A stretch of DNA of 64,000 nucleotides, from contig NZ_CP018846.1 in the NCBI RefSeq assembly GCF_002025705.1, forward strand, positions 1,541,501 through 1,605,500, read 5' to 3'. Within the stretch, counting starts at the first letter, position 1. Each line of letters opens with the position of its first letter. Origin of the DNA: Pseudomonas putida (GTDB lineage Bacteria > Pseudomonadota > Gammaproteobacteria > Pseudomonadales > Pseudomonadaceae). Positions 35,576 to 45,048 of this stretch are shown here, one piece after another. A program made the position numbers and the translations under genes. The notes beneath the pieces were generated by a model, which made no database searches, had not been told where the DNA came from, and saw only the letters and a list, made by a program, of their open reading frames with translations.

Positions 35576-38164
35576 ATGAACACTGCATACCGCAAGAACC
35601 TGCCAGGCACCGCCCTGGACTATTTCGACGCCCGCGCCGCGGTCGAGGCAATCAAGCCCGGTGCCTACGACAGCCTGCCGTACACCTCTCGCGTGCTGGC
35701 CGAAAACCTCGTACGCCGTTGCGCCCCGGCGACCCTCGACGCCTCCCTGGGTCAGCTGATCGAGCGCAAGCGCGACCTCGACTTCCCATGGTTCCCGGCC
35801 CGCGTGGTGTGCCACGACATCCTCGGCCAGACCGCCTTGGTCGACCTTGCCGGCCTGCGTGATGCCATCGCCGACAAAGGCGGTGACCCGGCCGCAGTCA
35901 ACCCGGTGGTGCCGGTGCAGCTGATCGTCGACCACTCCCTGGCTGTGGAATGCGGTGGTTTCGACCCGCAGGCGTTCGAGAAGAACCGCGCCATCGAAGA
36001 CCGCCGTAACGAAGACCGCTTCCACTTCATCAACTGGACCAAGAAGGCGTTCAAGAACGTCGACGTGATCCAGCCCGGCAACGGCATCATGCACCAGATC
36101 AACCTGGAGAAGATGTCGCCGGTCATTCACAGCGACCGCGGCGTGGCCTACCCGGATACCTGCGTCGGCACCGACAGCCACACCCCGCATGTCGACGCGC
36201 TGGGCGTGATCGCCATTGGTGTCGGCGGCCTGGAAGCCGAAAACGTCATGCTCGGCCGTGCCTCGTGGATGCGCCTGCCGGAAATCGTCGGCGTCGAGCT
36301 GACCGGCAAGCTGGCGCCGAACATCACCGCCACCGACCTGGTACTGGCCCTCACCGAATTCCTGCGCAAGCAGAAAGTCGTTGGTGCCTACCTCGAGTTC
36401 CATGGCGAAGGGGCGCGCGCCCTGACCCTGGGCGACCGTGCCACCATTTCCAACATGGCGCCGGAATACGGCGCCACTGCGGCGATGTTCGCCATCGACC
36501 AGCAGACCATCGACTACCTCAAGCTGACCGGCCGCGATGACCAGCAGGTACAGCTGGTGGAGACCTACGCCAAGGTCGCCGGCCTGTGGGCTGACAGCCT
36601 GGCCAAGGCCGAGTACGAGCGCACCCTGAGCTTTGACCTGTCGAGCGTGGTGCGCAACATGGCCGGCCCGTCCAACCCGCATGCCCGCGTCGCTACCAGC
36701 GACCTGGCGGCCAAGGGCATCGCGGGCGCCTGGGAAGAAGTACCAGGCCAGATGCCCGACGGCGCAGTGATCATTGCCGCCATCACCAGTTGCACCAACA
36801 CCAGCAACCCGCGCAACGTGATTGCCGCAGGCCTGCTGGCGCGCAACGCCAACAAGCTCGGCCTCAACCGCAAGCCGTGGGTCAAGTCATCGCTGGCGCC
36901 GGGCTCCAAGGCCGTGCAGCTGTACCTGGAAGAGGCAGGGCTGGAAAAGGAACTGGAGCAACTGGGCTTTGGCATCGTCGCCTTCGCCTGCACCACCTGC
37001 AACGGCATGTCGGGTGCGCTTGACCCGGTGATCCAGCAGGAAATCATCGACCGCGACCTGTACGCCACCGCCGTGCTGTCGGGTAACCGCAACTTCGACG
37101 GGCGCATCCACCCTTACGCCAAGCAGGCGTTCCTCGCGTCGCCGCCACTGGTGGTGGCCTACGCGATTGCCGGCACCATCCGCTTCGACATCGAGAAAGA
37201 TGTGCTGGGCGTGGTCGACGGCAAGGAAATCCGCCTCAAGGACATCTGGCCGAGCGACGAGGAAATCGACGCGGTGGTGCGTGCGGCGGTCAAGCCGGAA
37301 CAGTTCCGCAAGGTCTATATCCCGATGTTCGCCATCGAGGAAGACCGCGGGCCGAAAGTCGCGCCGCTGTACGACTGGCGCCCGATGAGCACCTATATCC
37401 GCCGCCCGCCTTACTGGGAAGGTGCCCTGGCCGGCGAACGTACCCTGCGTGGCATGCGCCCGCTGGCGGTGCTGCCGGACAACATCACCACCGACCACCT
37501 GTCGCCGTCCAACGCCATCCTGCTCGACAGCGCCGCAGGTGAGTACCTGGCGAAGATGGGCCTGCCCGAAGAGGACTTCAACTCCTATGCCACACACCGT
37601 GGCGACCACCTGACCGCCCAGCGCGCTACCTTCGCCAACCCCAAGTTGTTCAACGAAATGGTGCGCAAGGATGACGGCAGCGTGAAGCAGGGTTCGCTGG
37701 CGCGCATCGAGCCGGAAGGCAAGGTGACGCGCATGTGGGAGGCCATCGAGACCTACATGGAGCGCAAGCAGCCGCTGATCATCGTCGCCGGTGGCGACTA
37801 TGGCCAGGGTTCGTCCCGCGACTGGGCGGCCAAAGGTGTGCGCCTGGCCGGTGTCGAAGCGATCGTCGCCGAAGGCTTCGAGCGCATTCACCGCACCAAC
37901 CTGGTGGGCATGGGGGTGTTGCCGCTGGAGTTCAAGCCGGGCACCGACCGCAAGACCCTGGGCCTGGATGGCAGCGAGACTTATGACGTGCTCGGCGAGC
38001 GCAAGCCGCGGGCGACCCTGACCCTGGTGGTGACACGGCGCAATGGCGAGCGTGTGGAGGTGCCAGTGACCTGCCGCCTGGACACTGCCGAGGAAGTGTC
38101 GATCTACGAGGCGGGCGGGGTGCTGCAGCGCTTTGCCCAGGACTTCCTCGAAGCGACCGCTTGA
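35576..38164 (+). CDS. acnD: Fe/S-dependent 2-methylcitrate dehydratase AcnD
   Basis: AcnD is an aconitase-like protein that, with PrpF, dehydrates 2-methylcitrate. The 862-residue product has three cluster cysteines, C406 (ITSCTNTSNP), C472 and C475 (CTTCNGMSG), the N-terminal aconitase blocks (VPVQLIVDHSLAVE, GTDSHTPHVDALGV) and the C-terminal swivel domain (GGDYGQGSSRDWAAKG). Length and neighbours mark it as AcnD rather than AcnA. ATG at 35576 is chosen by family similarity (MNTAYRKNLPGTALDYFD); the frame is open upstream to 35315 through the REP, and the ribosome site is weak. prpF follows by 13 bases. Confidence 0.93.
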   Translation: MNTAYRKNLPGTALDYFDARAAVEAIKPGAYDSLPYTSRVLAENLVRRCAPATLDASLGQLIERKRDLDFPWFPARVVCHDILGQTALVDLAGLRDAIADKGGDPAAVNPVVPVQLIVDHSLAVECGGFDPQAFEKNRAIEDRRNEDRFHFINWTKKAFKNVDVIQPGNGIMHQINLEKMSPVIHSDRGVAYPDTCVGTDSHTPHVDALGVIAIGVGGLEAENVMLGRASWMRLPEIVGVELTGKLAPNITATDLVLALTEFLRKQKVVGAYLEFHGEGARALTLGDRATISNMAPEYGATAAMFAIDQQTIDYLKLTGRDDQQVQLVETYAKVAGLWADSLAKAEYERTLSFDLSSVVRNMAGPSNPHARVATSDLAAKGIAGAWEEVPGQMPDGAVIIAAITSCTNTSNPRNVIAAGLLARNANKLGLNRKPWVKSSLAPGSKAVQLYLEEAGLEKELEQLGFGIVAFACTTCNGMSGALDPVIQQEIIDRDLYATAVLSGNRNFDGRIHPYAKQAFLASPPLVVAYAIAGTIRFDIEKDVLGVVDGKEIRLKDIWPSDEEIDAVVRAAVKPEQFRKVYIPMFAIEEDRGPKVAPLYDWRPMSTYIRRPPYWEGALAGERTLRGMRPLAVLPDNITTDHLSPSNAILLDSAAGEYLAKMGLPEEDFNSYATHRGDHLTAQRATFANPKLFNEMVRKDDGSVKQGSLARIEPEGKVTRMWEAIETYMERKQPLIIVAGGDYGQGSSRDWAAKGVRLAGVEAIVAEGFERIHRTNLVGMGVLPLEFKPGTDRKTLGLDGSETYDVLGERKPRATLTLVVTRRNGERVEVPVTCRLDTAEEVSIYEAGGVLQRFAQDFLEATA

Positions 38165-38177
38165 ACAGGACTTGAAC

Positions 38178-39368
38178 ATGGCACATGTAGCGCAAGTGAA
38201 AATTCCCGCCACCTACATCCGTGGCGGCACCAGCAAAGGCGTGTTCTTCCGCCTGCAGGACCTGCCGGAACCGGCTCAGGTCCCAGGCCCGGCGCGTGAC
38301 GCGCTGCTGTTGCGGGTAATCGGCAGCCCCGACCCATATGCCAAGCAGATCGACGGCATGGGCGGCGCCACCTCGAGCACCAGCAAGACGGTCATCCTGT
38401 CGAAGAGCATCAAGCCCGGGCACGATGTCGACTACCTGTTCGGCCAGGTCGCCATCGACAAGGCCTTCGTCGACTGGAGCGGCAACTGCGGCAACCTTTC
38501 TGCTGCGGTCGGCTCGTTCGCCATCAGCAACGCCCTGGTCGACCCGGCGCGCATTCCGCGCAACGGCATGGCCACGGTGCGCATCTGGCAGGCCAACATC
38601 GGCAAGACCATCATTGCCCATGTACCGATCACCGAAGGTGAGGTGCAGGAAACCGGTGACTTCGAACTGGACGGGGTGACCTTCCCGGCCGCCGAAGTGC
38701 AGCTTGAGTTCCTCGACCCGGCCGCCGACGAGGATGGCGATGGCGGTGCGATGTTCCCCACCGGCAACCTGGTGGACGACCTGGAAGTGCCGGGTGTCGG
38801 TACCTTCAAGGCGACCTTGATCAATGCCGGTATCCCCACCGTGTTCGTCAATGCCGCCGACATCGGTTACACCGGCACTGAATTGCAGGACGCGATCAAC
38901 GGCGACCCCCAGGCGCTGCTACGTTTCGAGACCATCCGCGCCTACGGCGCCGTGCGCATGGGCCTGATCGAGCATGTCGACCAGGCTGCCGGGCGTCAGC
39001 ACACGCCGAAGGTGGCTTTCGTTGCGCCGCCGAGCACCTACACTGCGTCCAGTGGCAAGGCAGTTGCGGCCGGTGACATCGACCTGTTGGTGCGTGCGTT
39101 GTCCATGGGCAAGCTGCACCACGCGATGATGGGGACCGCTGCCGTGGCCATTGGTACCGCTGCAGCCATTCCGGGCACGCTGGTCAACCTCGCCGCGGGC
39201 GGGGGCGAGCGCAGTGCCGTGCGTTTTGGCCACCCGTCCGGCACCTTGCGGGTCGGGGCCGAGGCGCGCCAGGTGGATGGCGAGTGGACGGTGACCAAGG
39301 CAATCATGAGCCGCAGTGCTCGCGTGCTGATGGAGGGCTGGGTTCGCGTGCCTGGCGATAGCTTCTAA
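38178..39368 (+). CDS. prpF: PrpF, AcnD-accessory isomerase
   Basis: PrpF is required for AcnD-dependent 2-methylcitrate use and isomerises the aconitate product. The 396-residue protein is of the DapF-like/PrpF fold: IPATYIRGGTSKGVFFR at the N-terminus, GGATSSTSKTVILS, DWSGNCGNLSAAVGSFAI with the conserved cysteine region, and GHPSGTLRVGAEA near the C-terminus. ATG at 38178 is the family start; a longer frame from 38133 overlaps acnD. Thirteen bases from acnD suggest co-translation. It is followed by a REP element and then prpD. Confidence 0.95.
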   Translation: MAHVAQVKIPATYIRGGTSKGVFFRLQDLPEPAQVPGPARDALLLRVIGSPDPYAKQIDGMGGATSSTSKTVILSKSIKPGHDVDYLFGQVAIDKAFVDWSGNCGNLSAAVGSFAISNALVDPARIPRNGMATVRIWQANIGKTIIAHVPITEGEVQETGDFELDGVTFPAAEVQLEFLDPAADEDGDGGAMFPTGNLVDDLEVPGVGTFKATLINAGIPTVFVNAADIGYTGTELQDAINGDPQALLRFETIRAYGAVRMGLIEHVDQAAGRQHTPKVAFVAPPSTYTASSGKAVAAGDIDLLVRALSMGKLHHAMMGTAAVAIGTAAAIPGTLVNLAAGGGERSAVRFGHPSGTLRVGAEARQVDGEWTVTKAIMSRSARVLMEGWVRVPGDSF

Positions 39369-39398
39369 CGCACCACTGGCGCTCGGCTTTCGTTAGCT

Positions 39399-39504
39399 GG
39401 GGCTGCTTTGCAGCCCTTTCGCGACGCGAGGCCGCTCCTACAGGAATACGCGGTCTCTTGTAGGGGCGGCCTTGGGTCGCGAAAGGGTCGCGAAGCGGCC
39501 CCGG
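39399..39504. repeat. REP-type inverted repeat between prpF and prpD
   Basis: Arms about 39399-39443 and 39457-39504: GCAGCCCTTTCGCGACGCGA then GGCCGCTCCTACAG, facing CTTGTAGGGGCGGCCTTGGG then TCGCGAAAGG, with outer GGGGCTGC / GCGGCCCC. Same family as at 35.4 kb, with several substitutions between arms. Confidence 0.82.
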
Positions 39505-39525
39505 CAATTCCGAAGGGAGCTGGCT

Positions 39526-41010
39526 ATGAGCGCCAACGTGGACCTGAATGACCGCCCGGACTACGACCGGGTACTGCAAACCCTGGCCGACTACGCCCTC
39601 GGTTACCGGGTCGAATCCCCTGAAGCCCTGGATACCGCGCGCAACTGCCTGATGGACACCCTGGGCTGTGGCTTGCTGGCCCTGCGTTTCCCCGAATGCA
39701 CCAAGCTCCTCGGTCCGCTGGTGGAAGGTACCGTAGTGCCCAATGGCGCGCGCGTTCCCGGTACCGCCTACCGCCTCGACCCGGTCAAGGCGGCCTGGGA
39801 CATCGGCTGCACCGTGCGCTGGCTGGACTACAACGACACCTGGCTGGCCGCCGAATGGGCGCACCCTTCGGACAACCTTGGCGGCATCCTGGCGGTTGCC
39901 GATCACCTGTCGCAGAAGCGTGTGGCCAGTGGCGAAGCACCGCTGCTGATGCGTGACGTGCTCGAAGCCATGGTCATGGCCCATGAGATCCAGGGCGTGC
40001 TGGCACTGGAGAACTCGTTCAATCGCGTCGGCCTCGATCACGTGATACTGGTCAAGGTGGCCTCGACCGCCGTATGCGCCCGGCTGATGGGGGCTAATCG
40101 CGAACAGATGCTCTCGGCTCTTTCCCATGCATTCGTCGATGGCCAGGCATTGCGCACTTACCGCCATGCGCCCAATGCCGGCTCACGCAAGTCCTGGGCG
40201 GCGGGTGATGCCTCCAGCCGGGGCGTGCGCCTGGCTGATATCGCGCTGCGTGGCGAAATGGGCGTGCCAGGGGTGCTGACTGCGGCGCAGTGGGGTTTTC
40301 ATGACGTCTCGTTCAGCCACACCAACAAGGACCTGGCGGTAAAACCTGCCGGCCAGTATGAACTGCGCCTGCCGCAACCCTTGGCCAGTTACGTGATGGA
40401 GAATGTGCTGTTCAAGGTCAGCTTTCCAGCCGAGTTCCACGCCCAGACGGCCTGCGAAGCGGCAGTGACCCTGCACCCGCTGGTGCGTAACCGCCTGCAT
40501 GAAATCGACCGCATCGTCATCACCACCCAAGAGTCGGCGATCCGCATCATTTCCAAGCGTGGCCCGCTGGCCAATGCTGCCGACCGTGATCATTGCCTGC
40601 AATATATGGTGGCGGTGCCGCTGATCTTCGGCCACCTGGTGGCCGAGCATTATGAAGATGCCTTCCATGCCAATCACCCCAGCATCGATCGCCTGCGCGA
40701 GAAGATGGAGGTGGTCGAAGACCCGCGCTTTAGCCGTGAGTATCTGGAGCCGGACAAGCGCTCGATTGCCAATGCCGTGCAGGTGTTCTTCAAGGATGGC
40801 AGCAGTACCGAGCAGGTGCTGGTGGAGTACCCGATCGGGCATCGGCGGCGGCGCGAGGAGGGGATACCGCTGCTGGAGGCCAAGTTCAAGGGCAACCTGG
40901 CGACGCGCTTTGTGCGCCAGCGCTGCGAAGCGATTTTTGAACTCTGCAAGGACCAGCAAAGGCTGGAACAGATGGCCGTGCACAGGTTTGTCGATCTGTT
41001 CGTGATTTGA
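39526..41010 (+). CDS. prpD: 2-methylcitrate dehydratase PrpD
   Basis: PrpD is the iron-sulfur-independent 2-methylcitrate dehydratase of the MmgE/PrpD family. The 494-residue product has the family blocks [78 protein letters not shown] and [19 protein letters not shown]. It is a second dehydratase for the same step as AcnD/PrpF and is last in the operon. AAGGGAGC precedes ATG 39526 by 9 bases. A REP palindrome and then a bidirectional terminator follow. Confidence 0.95.
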   Translation: MSANVDLNDRPDYDRVLQTLADYALGYRVESPEALDTARNCLMDTLGCGLLALRFPECTKLLGPLVEGTVVPNGARVPGTAYRLDPVKAAWDIGCTVRWLDYNDTWLAAEWAHPSDNLGGILAVADHLSQKRVASGEAPLLMRDVLEAMVMAHEIQGVLALENSFNRVGLDHVILVKVASTAVCARLMGANREQMLSALSHAFVDGQALRTYRHAPNAGSRKSWAAGDASSRGVRLADIALRGEMGVPGVLTAAQWGFHDVSFSHTNKDLAVKPAGQYELRLPQPLASYVMENVLFKVSFPAEFHAQTACEAAVTLHPLVRNRLHEIDRIVITTQESAIRIISKRGPLANAADRDHCLQYMVAVPLIFGHLVAEHYEDAFHANHPSIDRLREKMEVVEDPRFSREYLEPDKRSIANAVQVFFKDGSSTEQVLVEYPIGHRRRREEGIPLLEAKFKGNLATRFVRQRCEAIFELCKDQQRLEQMAVHRFVDLFVI

Positions 41011-41020
41011 GTTTCCATTG

Positions 41021-41056
41021 CTGGCCTCTTCGCGGGTTTACCCGCGAAGAGGCCGG
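41021..41056. repeat. REP palindrome after prpD
   Basis: GGCCTCTTCGCGGGT and its exact complement (15-bp arms 41023-41037 and 41040-41054) with only TT between: a single compact, fully palindromic form of the P. putida REP. Confidence 0.85.
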
Positions 41057-41070
41057 CACAGGCTGAAACA

Positions 41071-41103
41071 AGAAAGCCCCGGCATCGCTGCCGGGGCTTT
41101 CTT
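41071..41103. terminator. Bidirectional terminator between prpD and acnB
   Basis: A perfect 14-bp stem AGAAAGCCCCGGCA / TGCCGGGGCTTTCT with loop TCGC, then TTTA; the minus strand ends similarly in TTTCT. It serves the convergent prp operon and acnB. Confidence 0.9.
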
Positions 41104-41122
41104 TTACTGCATGTAACTCAGC

Positions 41123-43732
41123 TTACGCCTGAACCACCGGGATCTTGGCGTTGGCAGCCGCTTCACGGAACTCGGCGATCTGGTCGAAGCTCAGGTAGCG
41201 GTAAACGTCGGCAGCCATGCTGTCGATGTCTTTCGCGTACTGCATGTACTCTTCGACGGTCGGCAGCTTGCCGATGATCGAAGCGACAGCAGCCAGCTCG
41301 GCCGAGGCCAGGTACACGTTGGTGGCGTCGCCCAGACGGTTCGGGAAGTTACGGGTCGAGGTGGAGACCACGGTCGAACCGGTCTGCACACGTGCCTGGT
41401 TACCCATGCACAGCGAGCAGCCTGGCATTTCCATGCGCGCACCGGCCTTGCCGTAGATGCCGTAGTAGCCTTCTTCGGTCAGCTGGTGGGCGTCCATCTT
41501 GGTTGGCGGGGCCAGCCACAGACGGGTCGGGATACCGCCCTTGACCTTGTCCAGCAGCTTGCCGGCAGCGCGGAAGTGACCGATGTTGGTCATGCACGAA
41601 CCGATGAACACTTCGTCGATCTTCTCGCCCTGTACCGAGGACAGCAGGCGGGCATCGTCCGGGTCGTTCGGCGCGCAGAGCACAGGCTCCTTGACGTCGG
41701 CCAGGTCGATTTCGATGATTTCGGCGTATTCGGCATCGGCGTCGGCCGACAGCAGCTCAGGCTTGGCCAGCCAGGCTTCCATGGCCTGGGCGCGACGCTC
41801 CAGGGTGCGGGCATCGCCGTAGCCTTCGCCGATCATCCAGCGCAGCAGGGTGATGTTGGACTGCAGGTATTCGGCAATGGCCTTTTCCGGCAGCTTGATG
41901 GTGCAGCCAGCAGCGGAACGCTCAGCCGAGGCGTCGGACAGCTCGAAGGCTTGCTCGACGGTCAGTTCGTCCAGGCCTTCGATTTCCAGGATGCGGCCGG
42001 AGAAGGCGTTTTTCTTGCCTTTCTTCTCGACGGTCAGCAGGCCCTTCTGGATGGCGTAGTAAGGGATGGCGTGGACCAGGTCACGCAGGGTGATGCCTGG
42101 CTGCAGTTTGCCCTTGAAGCGCACCAGGATCGATTCTGGCATGTCCAGCGGCATGACGCCGGTGGCGGCGGCGAAGGCCACCAGGCCGGAACCGGCCGGG
42201 AACGAGATGCCGATCGGGAAGCGGGTGTGCGAGTCGCCACCGGTACCCACGGTGTCTGGCATCAGCATGCGGTTCAGCCAGCTGTGGATGATGCCGTCGC
42301 CTGGGCGCAGCGACACGCCGCCACGGGTGCGGATGAAGTCTGGCAGGGTGTGGTGGGTGGTGACGTCGATCGGCTTCGGATAAGCCGCGGTGTGGCAGAA
42401 CGACTGCATCACCAGGTCAGCGGAGAAGCCCAGGCATGCCAGGTCTTTCAGCTCGTCACGGGTCATCGGGCCAGTGGTGTCCTGGGAACCGACGGTGGTC
42501 ATCTTCGGCTCGCAGTAGGCACCTGGGCGTACGCCCTGGCCTTCAGGCATGCCGCAGGCACGGCCGACCATCTTCTGCGCCAGGGTGAAGCCCTTGCCGG
42601 TGTCGGCTGGCTGCTCTGGCTTCTTGAACAGGTCGGAAGCGCCCAGGCCCAGCTCGGCGCGGGCTTTTTCAGTCAGGCCACGGCCGACGATCAGCGGGAT
42701 ACGGCCGCCTGCGCGGACTTCGTCGAGCAGCACTTCGGTTTTCAGCGCGAAGCTGGTGACCAGCTCGTCGCTGCCGTGACGGCGCACTTCACCTTTGAAT
42801 GGGTAAACGTCGATGACGTCGCCCATGGCCAGGTTGGTGCAGTCGAACTCGATCGGCAGGGCGCCGGCGTCTTCCATGGTGTTGTAGAAGATCGGGGCGA
42901 TCTTGGTGCCGAAGCAGAAACCACCGGCGCGCTTGTTCGGCACGTACGGGATGTCGTCGCCGAAGAACCACAGCACCGAGTTGGTGGCGGATTTACGCGA
43001 GGAACCGGTACCGACCACGTCACCGACGTAGGCAACCGGGAAGCCCTTGGCCTTGACCGCTTCGATCTGCGCCAGCGGGCCGACCGAACCAGGCTGAGAT
43101 GGCTCGATGCCGTCACGGGCCATTTTCAGCATCGCCAGGGCGTGCAGCGGGATGTCAGGGCGCGACCAGGCGTCCGGAGCAGGGGACAGGTCGTCGGTGT
43201 TGGTTTCGCCAGGCACCTTGAACACGGTCAGGGTGTACTTGTCGGCGATGGCCGGACGCGAGGTGAACCACTCGCCGGCAGCCCAGGAGTCCAGCACGGC
43301 CTTGGCGTGAACGTTGCCGGCCTTGGCTTTTTCGGCCACATCGTGGAAGGCATCGAACATCAGCAGGGTGTGCTTGAGCTGTTCGGCCGCGACGGCGCCC
43401 AGTTCGGCGTCGTCGAGCAGCGCGACCAGCGTCTCGATGTTGTAGCCGCCCTGCATGGTGCCCAGCAGTTCAGCAGCGTGCTTGCGGTCGATCAGTGGCG
43501 ACTTGGCTTCGCCCTTGGCCACGGCGGAGAGGAAAGCGGCCTTGACGTAGGCAGCTTCGTCGACCCCTGGTGGAACGCGGTTGGTGATCAGGTCTACGAG
43601 GAAGGCTTCTTCGCCGGCCGGCGGGTTTTTCAGCAGCTCGACCAGGCCTGCAGTTTGTTCGGCGTTCAGCGGCTGGGGCACGATACCCAGGGCGGCACGC
43701 TCTTCGATGTGTTTGCGGTAGGCTTCAAGCAC
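41123..43732 (-). CDS. acnB: Aconitate hydratase B
   Basis: AcnB interconverts citrate and isocitrate in the TCA cycle and can also hydrate 2-methylaconitate to 2-methylisocitrate. The 869-residue protein has the N-terminal HEAT-like domain ([20 protein letters not shown]), swivel domain ([20 protein letters not shown]), [20 protein letters not shown], and the cluster region [14 protein letters not shown] and [12 protein letters not shown]. The GTG at 43732 (MLEAYRKH in known AcnB) is chosen with GAGGG about 10 bases upstream; an ATG at 43747 would add five residues. Its place next to the prp operon suits a joint role in propionate use. Confidence 0.94.
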   Translation of the reverse strand: MLEAYRKHIEERAALGIVPQPLNAEQTAGLVELLKNPPAGEEAFLVDLITNRVPPGVDEAAYVKAAFLSAVAKGEAKSPLIDRKHAAELLGTMQGGYNIETLVALLDDAELGAVAAEQLKHTLLMFDAFHDVAEKAKAGNVHAKAVLDSWAAGEWFTSRPAIADKYTLTVFKVPGETNTDDLSPAPDAWSRPDIPLHALAMLKMARDGIEPSQPGSVGPLAQIEAVKAKGFPVAYVGDVVGTGSSRKSATNSVLWFFGDDIPYVPNKRAGGFCFGTKIAPIFYNTMEDAGALPIEFDCTNLAMGDVIDVYPFKGEVRRHGSDELVTSFALKTEVLLDEVRAGGRIPLIVGRGLTEKARAELGLGASDLFKKPEQPADTGKGFTLAQKMVGRACGMPEGQGVRPGAYCEPKMTTVGSQDTTGPMTRDELKDLACLGFSADLVMQSFCHTAAYPKPIDVTTHHTLPDFIRTRGGVSLRPGDGIIHSWLNRMLMPDTVGTGGDSHTRFPIGISFPAGSGLVAFAAATGVMPLDMPESILVRFKGKLQPGITLRDLVHAIPYYAIQKGLLTVEKKGKKNAFSGRILEIEGLDELTVEQAFELSDASAERSAAGCTIKLPEKAIAEYLQSNITLLRWMIGEGYGDARTLERRAQAMEAWLAKPELLSADADAEYAEIIEIDLADVKEPVLCAPNDPDDARLLSSVQGEKIDEVFIGSCMTNIGHFRAAGKLLDKVKGGIPTRLWLAPPTKMDAHQLTEEGYYGIYGKAGARMEMPGCSLCMGNQARVQTGSTVVSTSTRNFPNRLGDATNVYLASAELAAVASIIGKLPTVEEYMQYAKDIDSMAADVYRYLSFDQIAEFREAAANAKIPVVQA

Positions 43733-44137
43733 AGTTATTACCCTCATCAGTGGTCCCTAAAGGGAGTCCGGGACGCTCATCCAGCATTCAATGCACCCAT
43801 GCGCTGCCACGGCTTTGTGGGCCGCCCAGCCAGAGTCGCAAAGAATCCTTACAGAAGCTGCTTTCAAAGTTTTACGCCTGCAGAACGGGAGCTGATGAGG
43901 GCTGGCGCGGGCATGCGAGGGGTGCATGGCCCGGGCCAACGCCGTTCTACCGGATGAACTGTGCTCGTGACGCTTTGAAAACAGCTTCCAACGGACATTG
44001 TTGCCTTGAAAAGGCGGGATGATTCTACGGCAAATTGTCGCGGAAGGTAAGGCGGCGATCATGACTTTAACGAGTGACCGTGGTTAGACAAAGGGCTAAC
44101 ATGGGCCCGTGTTCCACCGCCAAGCCGTTGTTTTTCC
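43733..44137. other. Divergent intergenic region upstream of acnB
   Basis: About 400 bases with no supported gene. It contains a large nested inverted repeat (43854-43988, listed separately). Promoters for acnB and the DUF1289 gene should lie here but are not assigned. A minus-strand open frame at 43757-44062 lacks a start signal and recognisable sequence and is rejected. Confidence 0.55.
43854..43988. repeat. Nested 135-bp imperfect palindrome upstream of acnB
   Basis: Outer arms GAAGCTGCTTTCAAAG (43854-43869) and CTTTGAAAACAGCTTC (43973-43988) match at 15 of 16 positions. Inside are AGAACGG / CCGTTCT and the central GCGGGCATGC / GCATGGCCCG. The four pairs nest, so a single strand would fold into one long hairpin with internal loops. 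It matches neither REP family in the window. Confidence 0.6.
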
Positions 44138-44617
44138 ATGTCCAACCAGTCCATCAAGACCCCTTGCGTCGGCCTTTGCTCCACGGTGTATGGAGACACG
44201 GTGTGCCGTGGCTGCAAGCGTTTCCACCATGAAGTGATCCACTGGAACGGCTACGACGAGGCGCAGAAGCGCGCCGTGTGGCTGCGCCTGGAGCAGCTTT
44301 TGGCGCAGGTGATGATGGCCAAGCTGGAAGTGTTCGACAAAAATTTGCTGCGCCAGCAATTGCAGCAGCGCTCGATCCGCTTCGTCGAACAGCAGTCGGA
44401 ATATTGCTGGGCGTATCAGCTGATCGCTCGCGGGGCGCGGATGATCCGCGATCTGGAGGCTTACGGCATGGCGCTGCTGCCGGAGTTTCGCGACTGGGAA
44501 CTGCCGCAACTGCGCGATGCCATCGACCGCGAGTTTTTCCTGCTCTCCGAGGCCCATTACCAGCGTTACATCGCCCCGAGCTTCCTGCGCGATGCAGTGG
44601 GCGACGGGCAGGGCTGA
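44138..44617 (+). CDS. DUF1289 domain-containing cysteine-rich protein
   Basis: A 159-residue protein whose N-terminal 50 residues are a DUF1289 domain: TPCVGLCSTVYGDTVCRGCK then RFHHEVIHWNG, with four conserved cysteines in C-x3-C-x8-C-x2-C spacing that probably bind a metal (zinc or an iron-sulfur cluster). The C-terminal 100 residues are helical and specific to Pseudomonas-type members. Function unknown in the family. It converges with queD 21 bases downstream. The start at 44138 is the first ATG; the ribosome site is weak. Confidence 0.82.
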   Translation: MSNQSIKTPCVGLCSTVYGDTVCRGCKRFHHEVIHWNGYDEAQKRAVWLRLEQLLAQVMMAKLEVFDKNLLRQQLQQRSIRFVEQQSEYCWAYQLIARGARMIRDLEAYGMALLPEFRDWELPQLRDAIDREFFLLSEAHYQRYIAPSFLRDAVGDGQG

Positions 44618-44638
44618 GACCCTGCCCACAGCGGCGGA

Positions 44639-44995
44639 TCAGTCGCCGGTGTATTCGCAACCGCTGGTGCAGGTTTCGTGAATGCGCACTTTGGACAGCT
44701 CCGGCATCAACGGCTTGACCTGGTCCCAGATCCACTTGGCGATCACTTCGCTGGTGGGGTTTTCCAGGCCTGGGATGTCGTTCAGGTAGTTGTGGTCCAA
44801 CTGCTCGTAGATCGGCTTGAAGATCGCCTTGACCTCGGCGAAGTCACGAATCCAGCCGGTGTGCGGGTCCAGCGGGCCGGTCAGGTGCAGGCCGACCTTG
44901 AACGAGTGGCCATGCAGGCGGCCGCACTTGTGGCCTTCCGGAACGTGAGGGAGGCGGTGGGCCGATTCGAATGTGAACTCTTTGAAAATTTCCAC
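44639..44995 (-). CDS. queD: 6-carboxy-5,6,7,8-tetrahydropterin synthase QueD
   Basis: QueD makes 6-carboxytetrahydropterin from dihydroneopterin triphosphate in queuosine (preQ0) synthesis. The 118-residue protein has the zinc histidines in [10 protein letters not shown] and [10 protein letters not shown], the catalytic cysteine just before in [10 protein letters not shown], and [18 protein letters not shown]. The C-terminal [12 protein letters not shown] is typical of bacterial QueD rather than eukaryotic PTPS. It is a single gene, not near queC/E/F here. Older annotations call it 6-pyruvoyl-tetrahydropterin synthase. Confidence 0.93.
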   Translation of the reverse strand: MEIFKEFTFESAHRLPHVPEGHKCGRLHGHSFKVGLHLTGPLDPHTGWIRDFAEVKAIFKPIYEQLDHNYLNDIPGLENPTSEVIAKWIWDQVKPLMPELSKVRIHETCTSGCEYTGD

Positions 44996-45048
44996 GCGGT
45001 CATAACTCTGTGTGAATCAATAATGCGCGCAGTCTACCAGCATGGCCG

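Noticed and set aside
41486..43957. 823-codon open frame on the plus strand opposite acnB
   Set aside because: Shadow of acnB; no family resemblance, start signal or promoter.
43757..44062. 101-codon minus-strand frame upstream of acnB
   Set aside because: Overlaps the nested palindrome, lacks a start signal and has atypical composition.
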